Assembly (NCBI GenBank): GCA_026413225.1
Contig: CM048554.1
Span: forward strand, 91,057,963 to 91,121,962
DNA: 64,000 nt
Source: Otis tarda
Taxonomy: Eukaryota > Chordata > Aves > Otidiformes > Otididae
Reading direction: 5' to 3'
Below are positions 1 to 12,828 of this stretch, one piece after another. Position numbers and translations under genes: made by a program. The notes under the pieces were generated by a model, which saw only the letters and a program-made list of their open reading frames with translations, was not told where the DNA came from and did no database searches. The stretch's first letter is position 1. Every line of letters begins with the position of its first letter.

Positions 1-3000
1 TAATGAGTTGCATGAGTATAGAGGAAAAAGAGGCTCCTCTATTCACCCCATCTTAGCATGGCGAGCAGCATGGCCATCTCTCTCTCTAGGCTCGCATACC
101 TTACCACGGCCTTATGGAGAAATACTTGGCCAACCCTAGCATTATAGCTAGGTCTGTAGTTCCCAAAATAAACTCATGCATACATGCCCTGCAATATAGC
201 TCTGAGGAGATGGTCAGAGCTCCCTGCTGTGGAGGAAGACCTTTACACAAACTCAGAGTAATCCAGTCCAGGAAAGCCTGAGTACCAGATATTTATCAGT
301 GATTTGGAGGCCCAGAATTCACTGGTAATAGATAAAGAAGAGATGTTTCCAGTTTTTATTGCCTGATAGGACTTAACTGCTTAACTTGTTTGATTTAGCC
401 CAATTTTAGCACAAACCATAATACCTTACCAGATATACTGTGTTAAAGCCTGGAGACTTTTGTAGTACTGAAGCATGAGAGTTCTCAATAAATTAAACTG
501 TGCACCAGACAGAAAGCAGAAGAAACCAGAAGTGTCAGCGGCACATAAGCCAGTGTAATAGCAAAGGATTGGATACCTGCGCCAGGCAGCAGCCTTCCTC
601 TGATCCTGTTCTGCAGGTGAGTAAGGGGCAGCCCAGCATCTACCTGCACTAAAAGTGCTTTTGAATTCTGGAGCAAGTTGTACCCAGAAATAGAAGGGCA
701 TGCACAGTACCTACAAGAGAGCATGTGGTGCAGGCTCTCTGCCCATCCCTGCTGTAGCCCCCTGTCCTGAAGGAATCCTCAGTGGACACATCAAAACAAT
801 TCTTGATCTACACATGGCCCCTGAGCAATGGATATGTCACCTCCAGCCTGAATAAATCTCTCCAGTTGTGGTAGATACGTAGCTTGCCCCAAGACCTTGC
901 TTGAATTCTCCCAAAAAAAAGAGAATGCCCTCCATCCCTATGCATGCAGCACTGTCTGTCGTGTCTCTGTGGCCCTGGACATTTCTGTGACATTGGCTGT
1001 GTTGCACATGTGGCCAGCTGTCCTGTGTCCCATCTCCATCTCTGCACCAAGTGGTGATTCAGACACCTCTGTGTCTTTGTGAGGTTACCTTCATTCTCAG
1101 ATATGAATATCTTTCTCACAAAAAAAGGATACAGAGGTAGGAGTTTAATCTCTTTATATTGAAATAATTAGGACAGGCATAGGTGATCTGTTAGGTGCTA
1201 CCAGGAGGTGAACAAATTAAAATGTAAGAGTCATGACCGTGTCAGTCTTCTGAGTCTAATTTCTGCCTCAAGCCAACATGTGAGCAATAATTATACTCTC
1301 TGGTAAGCTGCTCTATTGACATGAGTAATTATAATCCCTGATACACAAAACCATGTATCTTTCATTATAATGAAGCACAGAAGTAAACAAAAATAAAAGG
1401 ACTAGAACTAAATGTTCAGAATGTCATTTATATGCTTGGCTCTAGTCAGTCAGCTCAATTTTTACATAACGAGGAAGTCTGAATGTGGAAATCTGGCCTT
1501 ATAACTGGAGTTTGTGTGAAGACTAGTCATTAAAGATATTTGTCCAGTACCTGAAAGGAAATTGGTTATTCAGTTCAAATATATCATTTAGTAGTAATCA
1601 AAGTGAGAAGTTTGCAGATGTACCCTGCTTTTAAAGTTAAAATACAGTTCTGGGTTCACATTTCTGTGGTAACTAGTTCAGTAACATTAAATAGTTCAAT
1701 ATTCCAGTCGTATTTAATTAAAATCCTAAAGTACTTGTCAAAAAGTAAGTAAAAAATTATAAAATTCACATGACTAAATATAGTTATTTGCTGTAGACTC
1801 CTCTTAGGGTCAATGCAGATCTAGGGAGCAAATGAGTTCCTCCTCCAACAGATGTCTTAAATATACTTTAGATATGTATATTTAATCAAAAGAATCTAAC
1901 CTAGCAATATAAAAAGTTTAGACTTAGAAATCCCTTCTCCATATATTCAGATTTCATTAAAATAAATCTGATACCAAACTTTATAGGCATCCACAAAATG
2001 TATAAAGCTTGCCAAGCAAAAAGCTGCAGTGGAAACCCGTGCTGGCCACTGAACTGTCAAGACCGATTTGGAGATCAATCAGTTTGGTTTAGTCTGATTT
2101 TTCAGTTTTTGTAGGGAAAATGACTACATGGCTATAGAAACTTGCATAATTTCCAGCATTTCCATGTTTTCTTACCTGAAAGAACACAGCACAGAAACAT
2201 GTATGTGGTGGAAATCCCGGTTCCACTGAAGTCAAAGGGAATGTTTCCTTGATTTCAGAAATGCCAGGATTTTACCCAGGGAGAAGGATGGTTGTGCTAT
2301 GTCACCACAGATCTGCACAGGGAATGAAGATCATCCCTGAGACTTCAAAACAAAATGAAACAACTCTCCCCCTTGTCTGTCAGGTTCCTCAATTCACGTT
2401 CCATCAAGGCATCTGCACGTAACTCTGTCGTAGGGAACAGGGTGTCTTGTGCTTGAAATGTGAACAAAGAAATGAGTGCTGGAGTTCACCGATGACTCAC
2501 ATCTGGCAGCACATATTCCCGTCACTTCTGAGCAGCACTGCCCTGCGCTGGTCCATGGAAACATTTTAAATGCTGTGGGAGATATTTTATATCGAGAAGT
2601 AAAGCACTCTGTATGTGACTCACAAAGATCTCATAATTATTTTATCCCTTATTCAAATTATTCTTTAGATCAAGATTGTATTAATACTCATAATTAATTT
2701 GGCCTTACATAATGCCTTTAGTCCAAGTATCTCACAACACTTCTTGAGCATTATCTAATTAAGCTAGTCACAGTATCCCTCTGAAGTAGTCAAGGAATCT
2801 GTGTGGCTCGTTTCATCCACCGCCAAGAAGCAGTCACCTCTGGGGTCAAGTAAGGCAGCTGTTCAATAATGTATAGTGGCATTGCGCCACACTTTGGGAG
2901 AGGAAGTGAGAAATAGCATCCCTAATTGGAACTACAGAGGGATTAAGGGAGAAAAATGTAATTATCTGTAATTTCAGATTTAAAGGTGATAACTTGTCTT

Positions 3001-6000
3001 TTCCTCTGAAGATTGTCAAAAGCTCTTTAATGTCCAATTGTTCTTTTAGCTCATGATACAGATGTCTCATAAAATACCACAGGTCCTCTAGTACCCTGGG
3101 ATCAGAGGCTGAGATTAATGCTTTACCATGTCTTAATTTCATGACCTATTTTACTTTGAAATTCTGTATCTGCATATGTAATTTACTTGCCCAAAGTAAA
3201 TAGCCAGTGTGATCCTTTGCTCAAAACCCATAAGCAACTGCCAATATTTAACATTTCTCCCCACAAGGCTTATTTCAAGTAATGTTATTATCCCTACTGT
3301 ACAGAAAGAAACTGAAGAACTGGGAAAATAAATTATCTTCCTCTACATACCGAAAAAAAAGTAGTGATTAGAAGGTCAGCGAATCTTGTTTTCCAGGCCT
3401 ATATTAGTTTGCTAAGCTCACTCATCCTTCTTTCTGCCTGTTAAAATGTCCCTAACATTCAGTCTGTATGACAAACTCTTTCTGTATTTTTTATACCCTT
3501 GATTAAAACACAACTTGAACACAGAGTCTAAAATATTCTAGCTAACAGAAGAGCTTTCATATATCCATTCTCATTTGTTCCTCTACTAAAACACAATTTA
3601 AACAAAAAAAAAAGCTACTAACTCCACTGATGCAGAAGCTCCCCAGTTGTCTTTTGGACAACTGCACCCCAAAACAGGGGCGCCCCGTTTGTGCCTACTG
3701 CTGCTTCAGTCCAGATCCATCTCTGTGGGGAAATGCAACAGGCACCACTCACCTAGGCTGTTCAGGGCTTCACAGGCTGAGGCATGTGGGACACCGGGCT
3801 TCGGGAGTCTGCCAGAGAGGGGACAAATGACTTATGCAATTCCCTCTTCTCAGGAGGGGGCAGGAGGAACAATCCTATGGACAGGACAGCCACTGAAAAC
3901 AGCTCTAAACTTTTCACAGGTTTTTTTCAGCCAGATCAGGCTCTAGTGATCTCCTGTAACCTCCTCTGTAGTATGAAAACCAGCAGATATCACTAAGGAA
4001 TTTTTGCGTAAGATAAAACCCTGATCTTAATTTAGATGCTGAGAGGCAAAGGATCCGCTGTGTCTCTGGGTACAGTTTTAGAATGGAAAATTACACTCAC
4101 CACTGAATAGCAGAGACTTTACTGAATTTCTGGCCACTCGGTCTCTTATAAGAAAACATGTCCCTTGTAGGTACTTATAAACAAGTTTGCTGAGACTGAG
4201 GAGGAGCCTGAGAAGCCCAGATATTTTTGACAGGGCCTAGAAAAGGCAAGAGGGACAGAAAATTCACCTTTCTCCATCTTGCTTGTCAAATAGCCGTTTT
4301 TCAGACCTTGGCTTTCACATGCATATCTTTTTTTTTTTCAGTTCCTCTGTAAAAGAATGTGTATTCTTATGAACCAAGAAAATGGAGAAGAATGCTAAGG
4401 AACATACTAAGGATCCCTGATAATTATTAAATTTTGAGAAAGCACAGCCATCTGGAAGCACCTGGAATATACAAGTCTTAAAACACTTAGAAATTATATA
4501 ACAACATCTATAAACCCATCTCTAGCAATGATATAATCTACAGTGACTTATACCATCCCCTATTTTATGAAAACTGTGAGAACTCATGTATGTTATTATC
4601 ATCAAGAGAGCAGATAGCAAACATGACCGTTCCCAAGATGAAAATACCTTTGCAAGATGACCCTTTAAGTAGAGCTCCTATGGGGATGAAAATTCCCGTT
4701 CTTGGATTATTTCATTTCTCCCCAAATCTTGATGCTTTCAGATACTTTATGAAACAACCATTCTAGAAAAAGAATAATGTATCAAAGTTAATTTTTCTAG
4801 TTTTCTGATTATAGAGTAATTACAATTTTAAAACAAAGTAATTCCTGAAGGCAAAAAATACAAGGAATTATTTCAGTCTGCAAAAGTATTTGTTACAAGA
4901 AGTTCTGACATGCTCAATCTATCTCTATGTTAGTTGGGTTAAAATTAACACAGTTTCACATTTCACTAGAGCAGAACATCTGTCAAAGTTTTAATGGCTT
5001 TTGCTTTGTTCTTTAAGCAACTTCACTCACTTTAAATTAAAAAAAAAAAGATACTCTGTATTTCAAGGAGAATTCTTTAAAAAGGAAGTTAAATTCTCCT
5101 TCCAATTACACCCAAAAGTATCCACATCCCCTTCACAGTAGATAATAAATGCCAGATGACTATATTAATCCTGTTCACTATGGTGTACATCATGAACAGC
5201 TGTAGCTTCGGAGTCACAGTGGCTGCACTTATATTTTCTTTGTTGAAAAATGCGTGCCCTTTCTTCTCAAGAGAGAGGAAGAACATCTCTAGAGTCAGCT
5301 ACTAATAGCTGAAAAATGCTGAATTCATCGCATTGCAGGCCAGGGAAATACACATTGGGAGGGGGACGGAGTTAACTTCAGGGGGCTAAAAGTTAGAGAA
5401 GCCAAAGCTGAGCTCTTCATAGTGAGAAGGGATGTGAGCTCCTAGATGATTCATCTCACTTCAAATGAGATACCTAATTACACACCTTCCCTAAGTCAGG
5501 GAAAATAATGCAAGTTGGAAAATCCTGGTTTCTCTGCTGACGCTAAAGGGAATGAAAGGTAACTAACTCACTTCTTGGTAACTAACTTTGTCTAAATTTT
5601 GGTGAGATGATCCTAATCTAAGTGCCTACAATTATGTTCACTTTTTTTTTTATATTTTTAAATTGCTTATGGATTTTGATAACCATTCCTTAAACTGTCA
5701 GGAAGCCATCCAGCCTGGGCAAGCGTGGGGAATACATGCCTAAGGGTGATAATGAAGCACTGACATTAGCAGTGCCAAGTGTGCAGCAACAGTGTATTAT
5801 TACCTTATATTTCGCATTTAATTCTTCATACAATATTGCATTTAAGTGAATGATGAATAAATGTGTTGTTTGAATATTGCTATACCTGTACCTGCTGCTG
5901 TAGATAAAGTGAATGAAACATCAAAGCACAGTAGACATAATGAAATGCAGTGCTGTAACCAAAGCAGAATGACCAGATGTCTTGGCTTGGCACAGATTTG

Positions 6001-7960
6001 TGAACGCTTTGCTACGTGCAGAGCATACAAGACCTTTGATCTTATTTGCATGAATTTATACAAGAAATGAAAGTATTTAGAGCCAGGTTTAAGTTTTAAA
6101 TGTGTATGTGCTAGTGTAAAGACCTAGCTGAAGCAATCACTTGTTGTTAGAAATGTTAAATGTATTGTGTGTCATTGCTCTGTTAGGATTTAGAGGCACT
6201 CGGGGGGGAAAAGTATAGACAACCAGCTACACTGATACAAAGGGACTGAACTCTCCTTGTAGTGTGATTGATGAATAGCAGAAATACCTAAATTAAAAGT
6301 TAATTAGAGTATCTCCACGTCGTGTGGCAGTCTGACATATTCTAAGTTGCCTTCAGTGGGACCACACAGGTGTGACAGAGGAGACAGTAAGGCAGTTCTC
6401 ATAACTTTACAGCATATGTTTTGCTGTACTGCTCAGATCTGCTTGGCTTTATTAGCCAAATTCAAAATGCATGAAATGTCAGTGAATTCTCTCTAGTTGT
6501 AACCGTTTACTCCATGGAAAAATTTAATCATTTGTAGAAAGGCAAAAAAAAAAAGAGGTGATGGGGGAATGTAAGCAAGAGAAAAGCAATGGAGATTCCT
6601 AGATTTCCTAGAAAAATGTAAGAGAGAGTTATGTGCACTGAAACAATAATGGGCATCTTAAATGCTAAACGGTTCAACATCCTACCCAGTAAAACGTACT
6701 TAACTGACTATACAAATTAGGAAGAAACTCAGCCGCCATCCCCATACAGCATTACTCAAATATAGAATCAAGACAGACGGAACCCCAAGTACAAAAGAAA
6801 ACATCTCATTTCTCAGTCGTACTCAGTCAACCAGGAGAACAGATGGCCCTTAATAGCATGCCCTGAAACGTCTAATTACATGAGAAACTTTGTATAGTTT
6901 TTCTGGACTTTTAATTGGTCCCCAACAGTGTGTGAAGAGGGCCAAATGTTTTAATAGATTAAATAATAAATATCAAGATGGACTCTGTTACAGCATGTAT
7001 AAGACCTTGCTGAGTTATTGTTAATGTGAATTTAAAAAATATGGCAGTGCGGGGAGAGATTCAGCCCTGCAAGCCCAGACTGTCATGCAGACAAGCCATA
7101 CTCATTTATCTGGAAGTCTTCCTCATAACAAATTGGGTACCTTGCCATCCTACAAAATAGAAACAAGAAGATGCGCATGATAACAAATTTAGGGTCACTA
7201 AGAATTTAGCCTAAATAAATGACATGAGAGGAGCAATGGCTGGTAACTATAGCAACCAATAAAACCCTAAGAGGAGAGGGACATGGACATTACACATCAG
7301 TGTGCCAAACTGAAAAGTAACAATATAACTAAAAGATTAACAATATATTGCAAACATCTAATCTACTGAAATAATAAAATATTTTATTTATATTATTAAA
7401 AGAATCAATGTGTATTTAATGACTGAGATGTAATTAAGTACGTAAACAGTAGCAAACCAACATATAATCAGTTCACAAAGTCTTGTTAACAAACAACAGA
7501 CAAAGAAACTAAGCATCAAGTGAGGCAAGAAAAAAAATCAGCAACAGCAAATGTGTTTTTCAGTGTGCACTGAATTCAGAAACTTATCTAGAGATATAGG
7601 ATCTATACCTCTATTGCCCAAGACTTTATATAATGTTTCGCTCTAGTAATCCAAGCCATAGGAATGCATTGGAGTTCTGCTATTTTGGTCAATCATAATT
7701 TAATCCAGGTTGTGATCATGCTGTTTAACCACATTAAATTTTGTGCTGCAATTAGAAAAGCTGTTCCAAAACATTGTTGCTCTGATGCTTAGAAACCTTC
7801 TTTTCAGGATAAATTTATTAATGGCTGGTTTATATCCATTTGTTCTTGTGCCAGCAGTGGCTATTAGTTCAAATAGCTTTTCTCTGGTGTATTAAAACGC
7901 AGTATTATAGACGTGAAACATTTTGTTAGGCTGTGAAAGCCAAATTCCTTTCAGAAGACA
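1..7960. other. Intergenic, A+T-rich, no gene seen
   Basis: No exon, RNA gene or recognisable transposon was found. Short frames up to about 100 codons occur on both strands but show no family resemblance. The stretch 3630-3960 is locally richer in G+C without a clear identity. Confidence 0.6.
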
Positions 7961-8760
7961 GAATCACAGAATGGTTTGGGTTGGAAGGGATGTTTAAAAG
8001 TCTTCTAGTCCAACCCCCCTGCAAGAAGCAGGGATATCTCTAACCAGATCAGGTTGCTCAGAGCCCCGTCCAACCCGACCTTGAATGTTTCCAGGGATGG
8101 GGCATCAACCACCTCTCTGGGCGCCTGTTCCAGTGCTCTACCACCCTCACTGTAAAAAATATCTTCCTTATGTCTAATCAAAATTTACCCTCTTTTCGTT
8201 TAAAACCATTACCCCTTATCCCATCACTATCAGCCCTGGTAAAAAGTCTCCATCTTTCTTACAAGCCCCGCCTAAGTATTGGAAGGTCACAATAAGGTCT
8301 TCCTGGAGCCTTCTCTTCTCCAGGCTGAACAATCTCAGCTCTCTCAGCCTTTCCTGATAGGAGAGATGCTCCAGCCCTCTGATCATTTGATAACCTTTCT
8401 TGCCCCTAATTATCTTAGAAGTCTTTCTCTACTTTCCAGCATGTTTAATTTACTTGTGTAACCAGCTATAATTGTACATTACACTCCAGGTAAACTCTTG
8501 CTAGAGTACTGTCTAGTACTTCCCTATTCTTGAGGATATGTTTTCTTTTCAGATGACTGCATCACATCATTCTATCACAGGATCACTCCCAGCTATCAAT
8601 TTTATTTTGGTCTATTGTTCCAACAGGTGAGCTTATTTACTGCAGAAGCTCTGGAAACTACACCTGAATTCTTGGCCTTGTGTCTTGTGCTACTGAATGT
8701 TGTCCCATTTCTATTAACTCAGTCATCAACTCAACTCATCATGATGCAGAAATCTATATC
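7961..8760 (-). mobile_element. CR1 LINE fragment, old, minus strand
   Basis: From 7961 (GAATCACAGAATGGTTTGGG) to about 8390 the minus strand follows the CR1 3' end and ORF2 C-terminus, with strings such as GGTTGCTCAGAGCC and CACCACCTCTCTGGG on the plus strand. From about 8390 to 8530 the match continues but is weak (TTACACTCCAGGTAAACTC resembles the CR1 CAGTACTCCAGGTGAGGTC region). A still weaker stretch to about 8760, around CTACTGAATGTTGTCCCATT, resembles older CR1/L3-type sequence. Many substitutions show it is old. The outer boundary is uncertain. Confidence 0.8.
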
Positions 8761-11700
8761 CCAGTTATGGCTGGTATTCCATTATGCTTGTTATTCCTGT
8801 ACATGTGGCTATGTAGTAATAACTGAGCCTTATAATTATTTTTTAATACATGTCCCCCAGCAGATACCTGGAAAATTGTAATCCCAGTAATAAGAATTTA
8901 CAAAAAATGTAGAATCTCTATTCACCTGTCTTCAGGATCTGTGGCAGGACTTCAAGGGCTGCCTCAGTGAATTCTCTTTTGCAATCCTTCCAGAACAGAA
9001 CTGATCAAAATCCTTTCTGTTTTCATCTATCTAACCTTTATTTCACTGCGGTTTACTACCATAGTGATTCTCAGCTCCAGCAATTTAATATTATCTTTCC
9101 TGGACAGCATACACCTATTTTCCATTGATGATTTTAATTTCATTATGCTTCCTGTTGCTGTACAGGAAAGAATCGGGTGATTTAAAAAGATCTAGACAGA
9201 TCAGCAGTATTTTACATCTATTTCCAAGAACGCAGAAGGATACAAGAAATGAAAGACAATGGATGATCGTGGCCATAACGTCTATTGTTCTAAACTGAAA
9301 GGAAATCCTGTTCTGCACAAGTGCAAAGTGTTACAGAGGTGAAATAACCATGTAGAAGGTATAGTGCCTAAAATGATAGTGCTTCCCCTTTTGGTTTGTA
9401 TAGTTAGCCAGTATGACACACCTTGTTAGCTATCTTTGCTATCTCCTTATCTCTGTCCACAGGGGAATCTGGTTGAATCTCTGTTTACAGTTGTCCATAA
9501 AGGTTCCTTTTTTCCCCTTACCAGACCAAAAATCTTACGGAGCGAAAAAATTTATAGTGATAGGCCTATTACCATCCAGCTCCCTCTCTGGGTAGTATTA
9601 CAGATGTTTTCTGGACCGTCTGTGGTGGCTTGTCTCTGGGGTTCCTAGAGCTCATTGCCCAAATACTGGGACTCTCCATAAAGTCCACTCCCTGCCCTTT
9701 CATGGAGATCCTAGTTGCTACCTGTATATGGACTGTAGCTTTCAAAAAGCCTGGCTTTCAGGCACTGCCCCCTCGTGCCCATTTCAGGCACTTCTACCAT
9801 AAAAGAGCTAAATTGCATTTGATGAGGCTGTCAGATCCTACTCCCCCACCCCTCCCTGGGGATTTTGTCCAGCTGCAGTTCTGCAATGCATATCCAAGCA
9901 CTCAGTAGAAAAGATGGTTATGTCTATACCAGTCAATGTACCAATCCCAAGATCCACTCACTAACCCCCAGGCCTTTGGCTGGCTTTGGCTGGCTGTGCC
10001 CATACTGTTCATTTTCCTCAGCCTCCGAAACAGGGTGGCCACTTCCAAACTGCCTGTTGTGACTGGACCCTGGTACAGGCCAGCCTGTGCTGTGGAGTGG
10101 CTCAAGAGGGTACCAGTTTGCTCAGATCAAAATGTGCCGGGGGGCTGGTTTAAGAATTCATCTGTGCGTACATTTGATCACATCAGTTTAAATTATTGTT
10201 GAAGACACTTGCATTTCAGTTACAGCACCCATATGCATGTGTTTTCCTTTGTGCTCCTGAGAATTACCCCTTCTGAGGGCTGGATATTAGAAGTTGTGCC
10301 AAAATCTTTATTTGCATCTATCAGAAGGTCTGGGACTTCAAGAGCTTCTAAGAGTATAGCTCCTGAAGTACAGAGATTCATGTCTGGCAGTTAACATTTT
10401 TGTGTCCTCACATCTCGCCTTTCACTGGCACACAGGGAACCTGCTTGTTGTGCAGAGGCCTGTGGAGTCTACCCCTTTGTGTAATGATTTCCAGAGCCTG
10501 GAAAAGTTTCCTTGTATTTCAAAAAAATCTACAAAGAAGTACAACAAAGACAGCCTCGTTTAAAAGTGTAAAGAGCTAAAAAGTACCTTCTCTACTCTTT
10601 AAGTATCATCACAACTGCACTGCTAAGGGCAGAGCTGTACTATTGGAAGTCTTCCTGGGTGGAGAAATAGGATAGGAGAAGTAGCATTAGAGAACCACAA
10701 AGCCCCATATTACTCACAGGATGCTTGCTCTGCAAGATGTCCAAAGGAAAGAAGATTGCTGAAGTGACGGCAAAAGGAGGATGTAGAGGAAAGCTGAGCT
10801 TGAGGGAAAGAAAACTTGTATCAGCAATCCCAGGAGCTTCAAAATACTTAGATATATTGTCCAAGTTGTCCTGTTCTTATGCTGAAGGGAGAGTCAGACC
10901 ATGGGAATTCAAATGAGGAAATTTTGAAGCAGTCAGAAAGGGCCATGAGAAAGCAAATTATAGATAAGAAAAGAAGAAAGTTATTTGGGAATACTATTTT
11001 GCATGATAATAGACAAGCCAAATAACATTCTGGATGAAATCACCTTACACAAATAGGGAAGGTGAGACACAACAGCCCTATAATCAAATACAGTCCTAAC
11101 TAATATGACTACTTCTGATAAGTATTCAGCAGACAGAATTGCAAGTTCATAAAAAAACCCAAGGGAAAGCACATCCCAGACACCTACATATGTGATTGCT
11201 GTTTAATCAATCAAGTTGATCAATAAATCCAGTGAAGATTAAGTATATTAAAATTCTTAGTATTAGATTAGAAAAAGAACAGAAAAAGAATTGTTTACAA
11301 GAGAATAGATATGTTCCTTTGGAATAAAAAATATAAAGGAGGCTTCTTTGTAAAACTGCGAAAACAGTCCTTAACTAGCAATACACATAGCACAGTTCTG
11401 CAGGTAGTTATTCTGCGTTTAAATTATATATACGCAGCAGTTAGGAGTTGCTATCAAAACAGGATAAGCCATCTGGGCAGTGCGACAATTTGTTTGCCAT
11501 TTCCTATCTACTTGTGTATTTGCTTTACTGGTTTTTAGTTTTCAATTCATATCTCTAAAACTCTCACCTTCTGCAAAATAAAAATAGATAGATTGAGGCA
11601 GAAGTATTGTTTACTGAGTGGTTATGACAAGGTGGCTGTTAACCAAACTGATTAGGGCTTCAGAAACCATAGCACAACTAATCTAGATCAAGGCACAAGG

Positions 11701-12350
11701 TCACACATAGTCAAATTAAGCCTCATTTCCTGTGGTTTTCAATGGTTACTTCTGGGCTTCCAAATTAGACTAGACAAGGAATCCAGTTATTGCAAGCCTG
11801 TCACATTCCAGAGGGATATTACTTTAATTGCAGTACCTGTCCACTGAAAGGCTCTTTATGCATTAGAACAGTTTCCAGACCTTCACGTTATGAAAGATAA
11901 CATTTCTTCTCTATAGAAAGATTGAAAATATGTTATTTCAGTCTGAGATCTTGGTAACAGAGGTTCCCAGAAAACAGTTTTATATGCAATAAATTGGAGT
12001 CTAACATAACTTGATTGTGAAAGCAGAAGATAATATAAAAAATCTCAAGTCAAATTGTCAACATTTTAAAACAAGGCGTTATAGCAAAAGATTTTGTATT
12101 TATTTGTCTACATTTCCCCAGATTTAAGCAGAGTTATTGTGGGCAACATGGTATTCACAACATTTTATGCACAAATAATAATGTAATTATATAGTGATTA
12201 TAGAGTCCAAGACACTTAGAATGTAAAATGTCACAAATACTATGACTGCTTGACATAATCTCAATGTAAAAATGCATTATTTAACAGCTTCAGAATATTC
12301 ACTTATAGCCCTAGCACAGTTATGAAATTCTCTGCTTCAGGCTTAAGGTG

Positions 12351-12405
12351 GAGATAGATAGATAGATAGATAAGATAGATAGATAGATATGTACACACAC
12401 ACACA
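12351..12405. repeat. GATA and CA microsatellites
   Basis: GATA units run from 12353 to 12389, broken by one TAA interruption near 12371, and are followed within 3 bp by a CA run (12393-12405). This compound microsatellite is likely to be length-polymorphic. Confidence 0.95.
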
Positions 12406-12801
12406 GACACGGAGTTATAACTGCATGTGTGAATGAGGAAATGGGATATTCTTTGGGATGCTCTCATTTATGTTTTAATCAGAAGTAAACAGTAACACAA
12501 GAGTCATGTAGACTTATAGAAACTATTAGTGTTGGAAGAAAACAGTAAATATATAATAAAAAGGTGGTGTAATAATAATGAAATTATCAATGAGAAAATA
12601 TGCTTTGACATGATAGAATTTCACTGTAATTATGGAAACAAAAGAAAATTAGTATAGAAGTAAAACAGAGTCATAAAGGGAAAGACACAATATTGCACAA
12701 TTTCCATATTCAATTTTTTAAAAAGAAAGGCAGAAAGAAAATAAACAGAAAAATATTTAATCTATGAATTTCCTGTATATTCTTCATTATAAATTCAAAT
12801 T

Positions 12802-12828
12802 TTCTTTTTTTTTTTTTAAAAAAAAGAA
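12802..12828. repeat. T/A homopolymer inverted tract
   Basis: T13 is followed directly by A8, flanked by CTTT-like and GAAA-like ends, so the tract can fold back on itself. It is simple sequence, probably mutational in origin. Confidence 0.8.
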
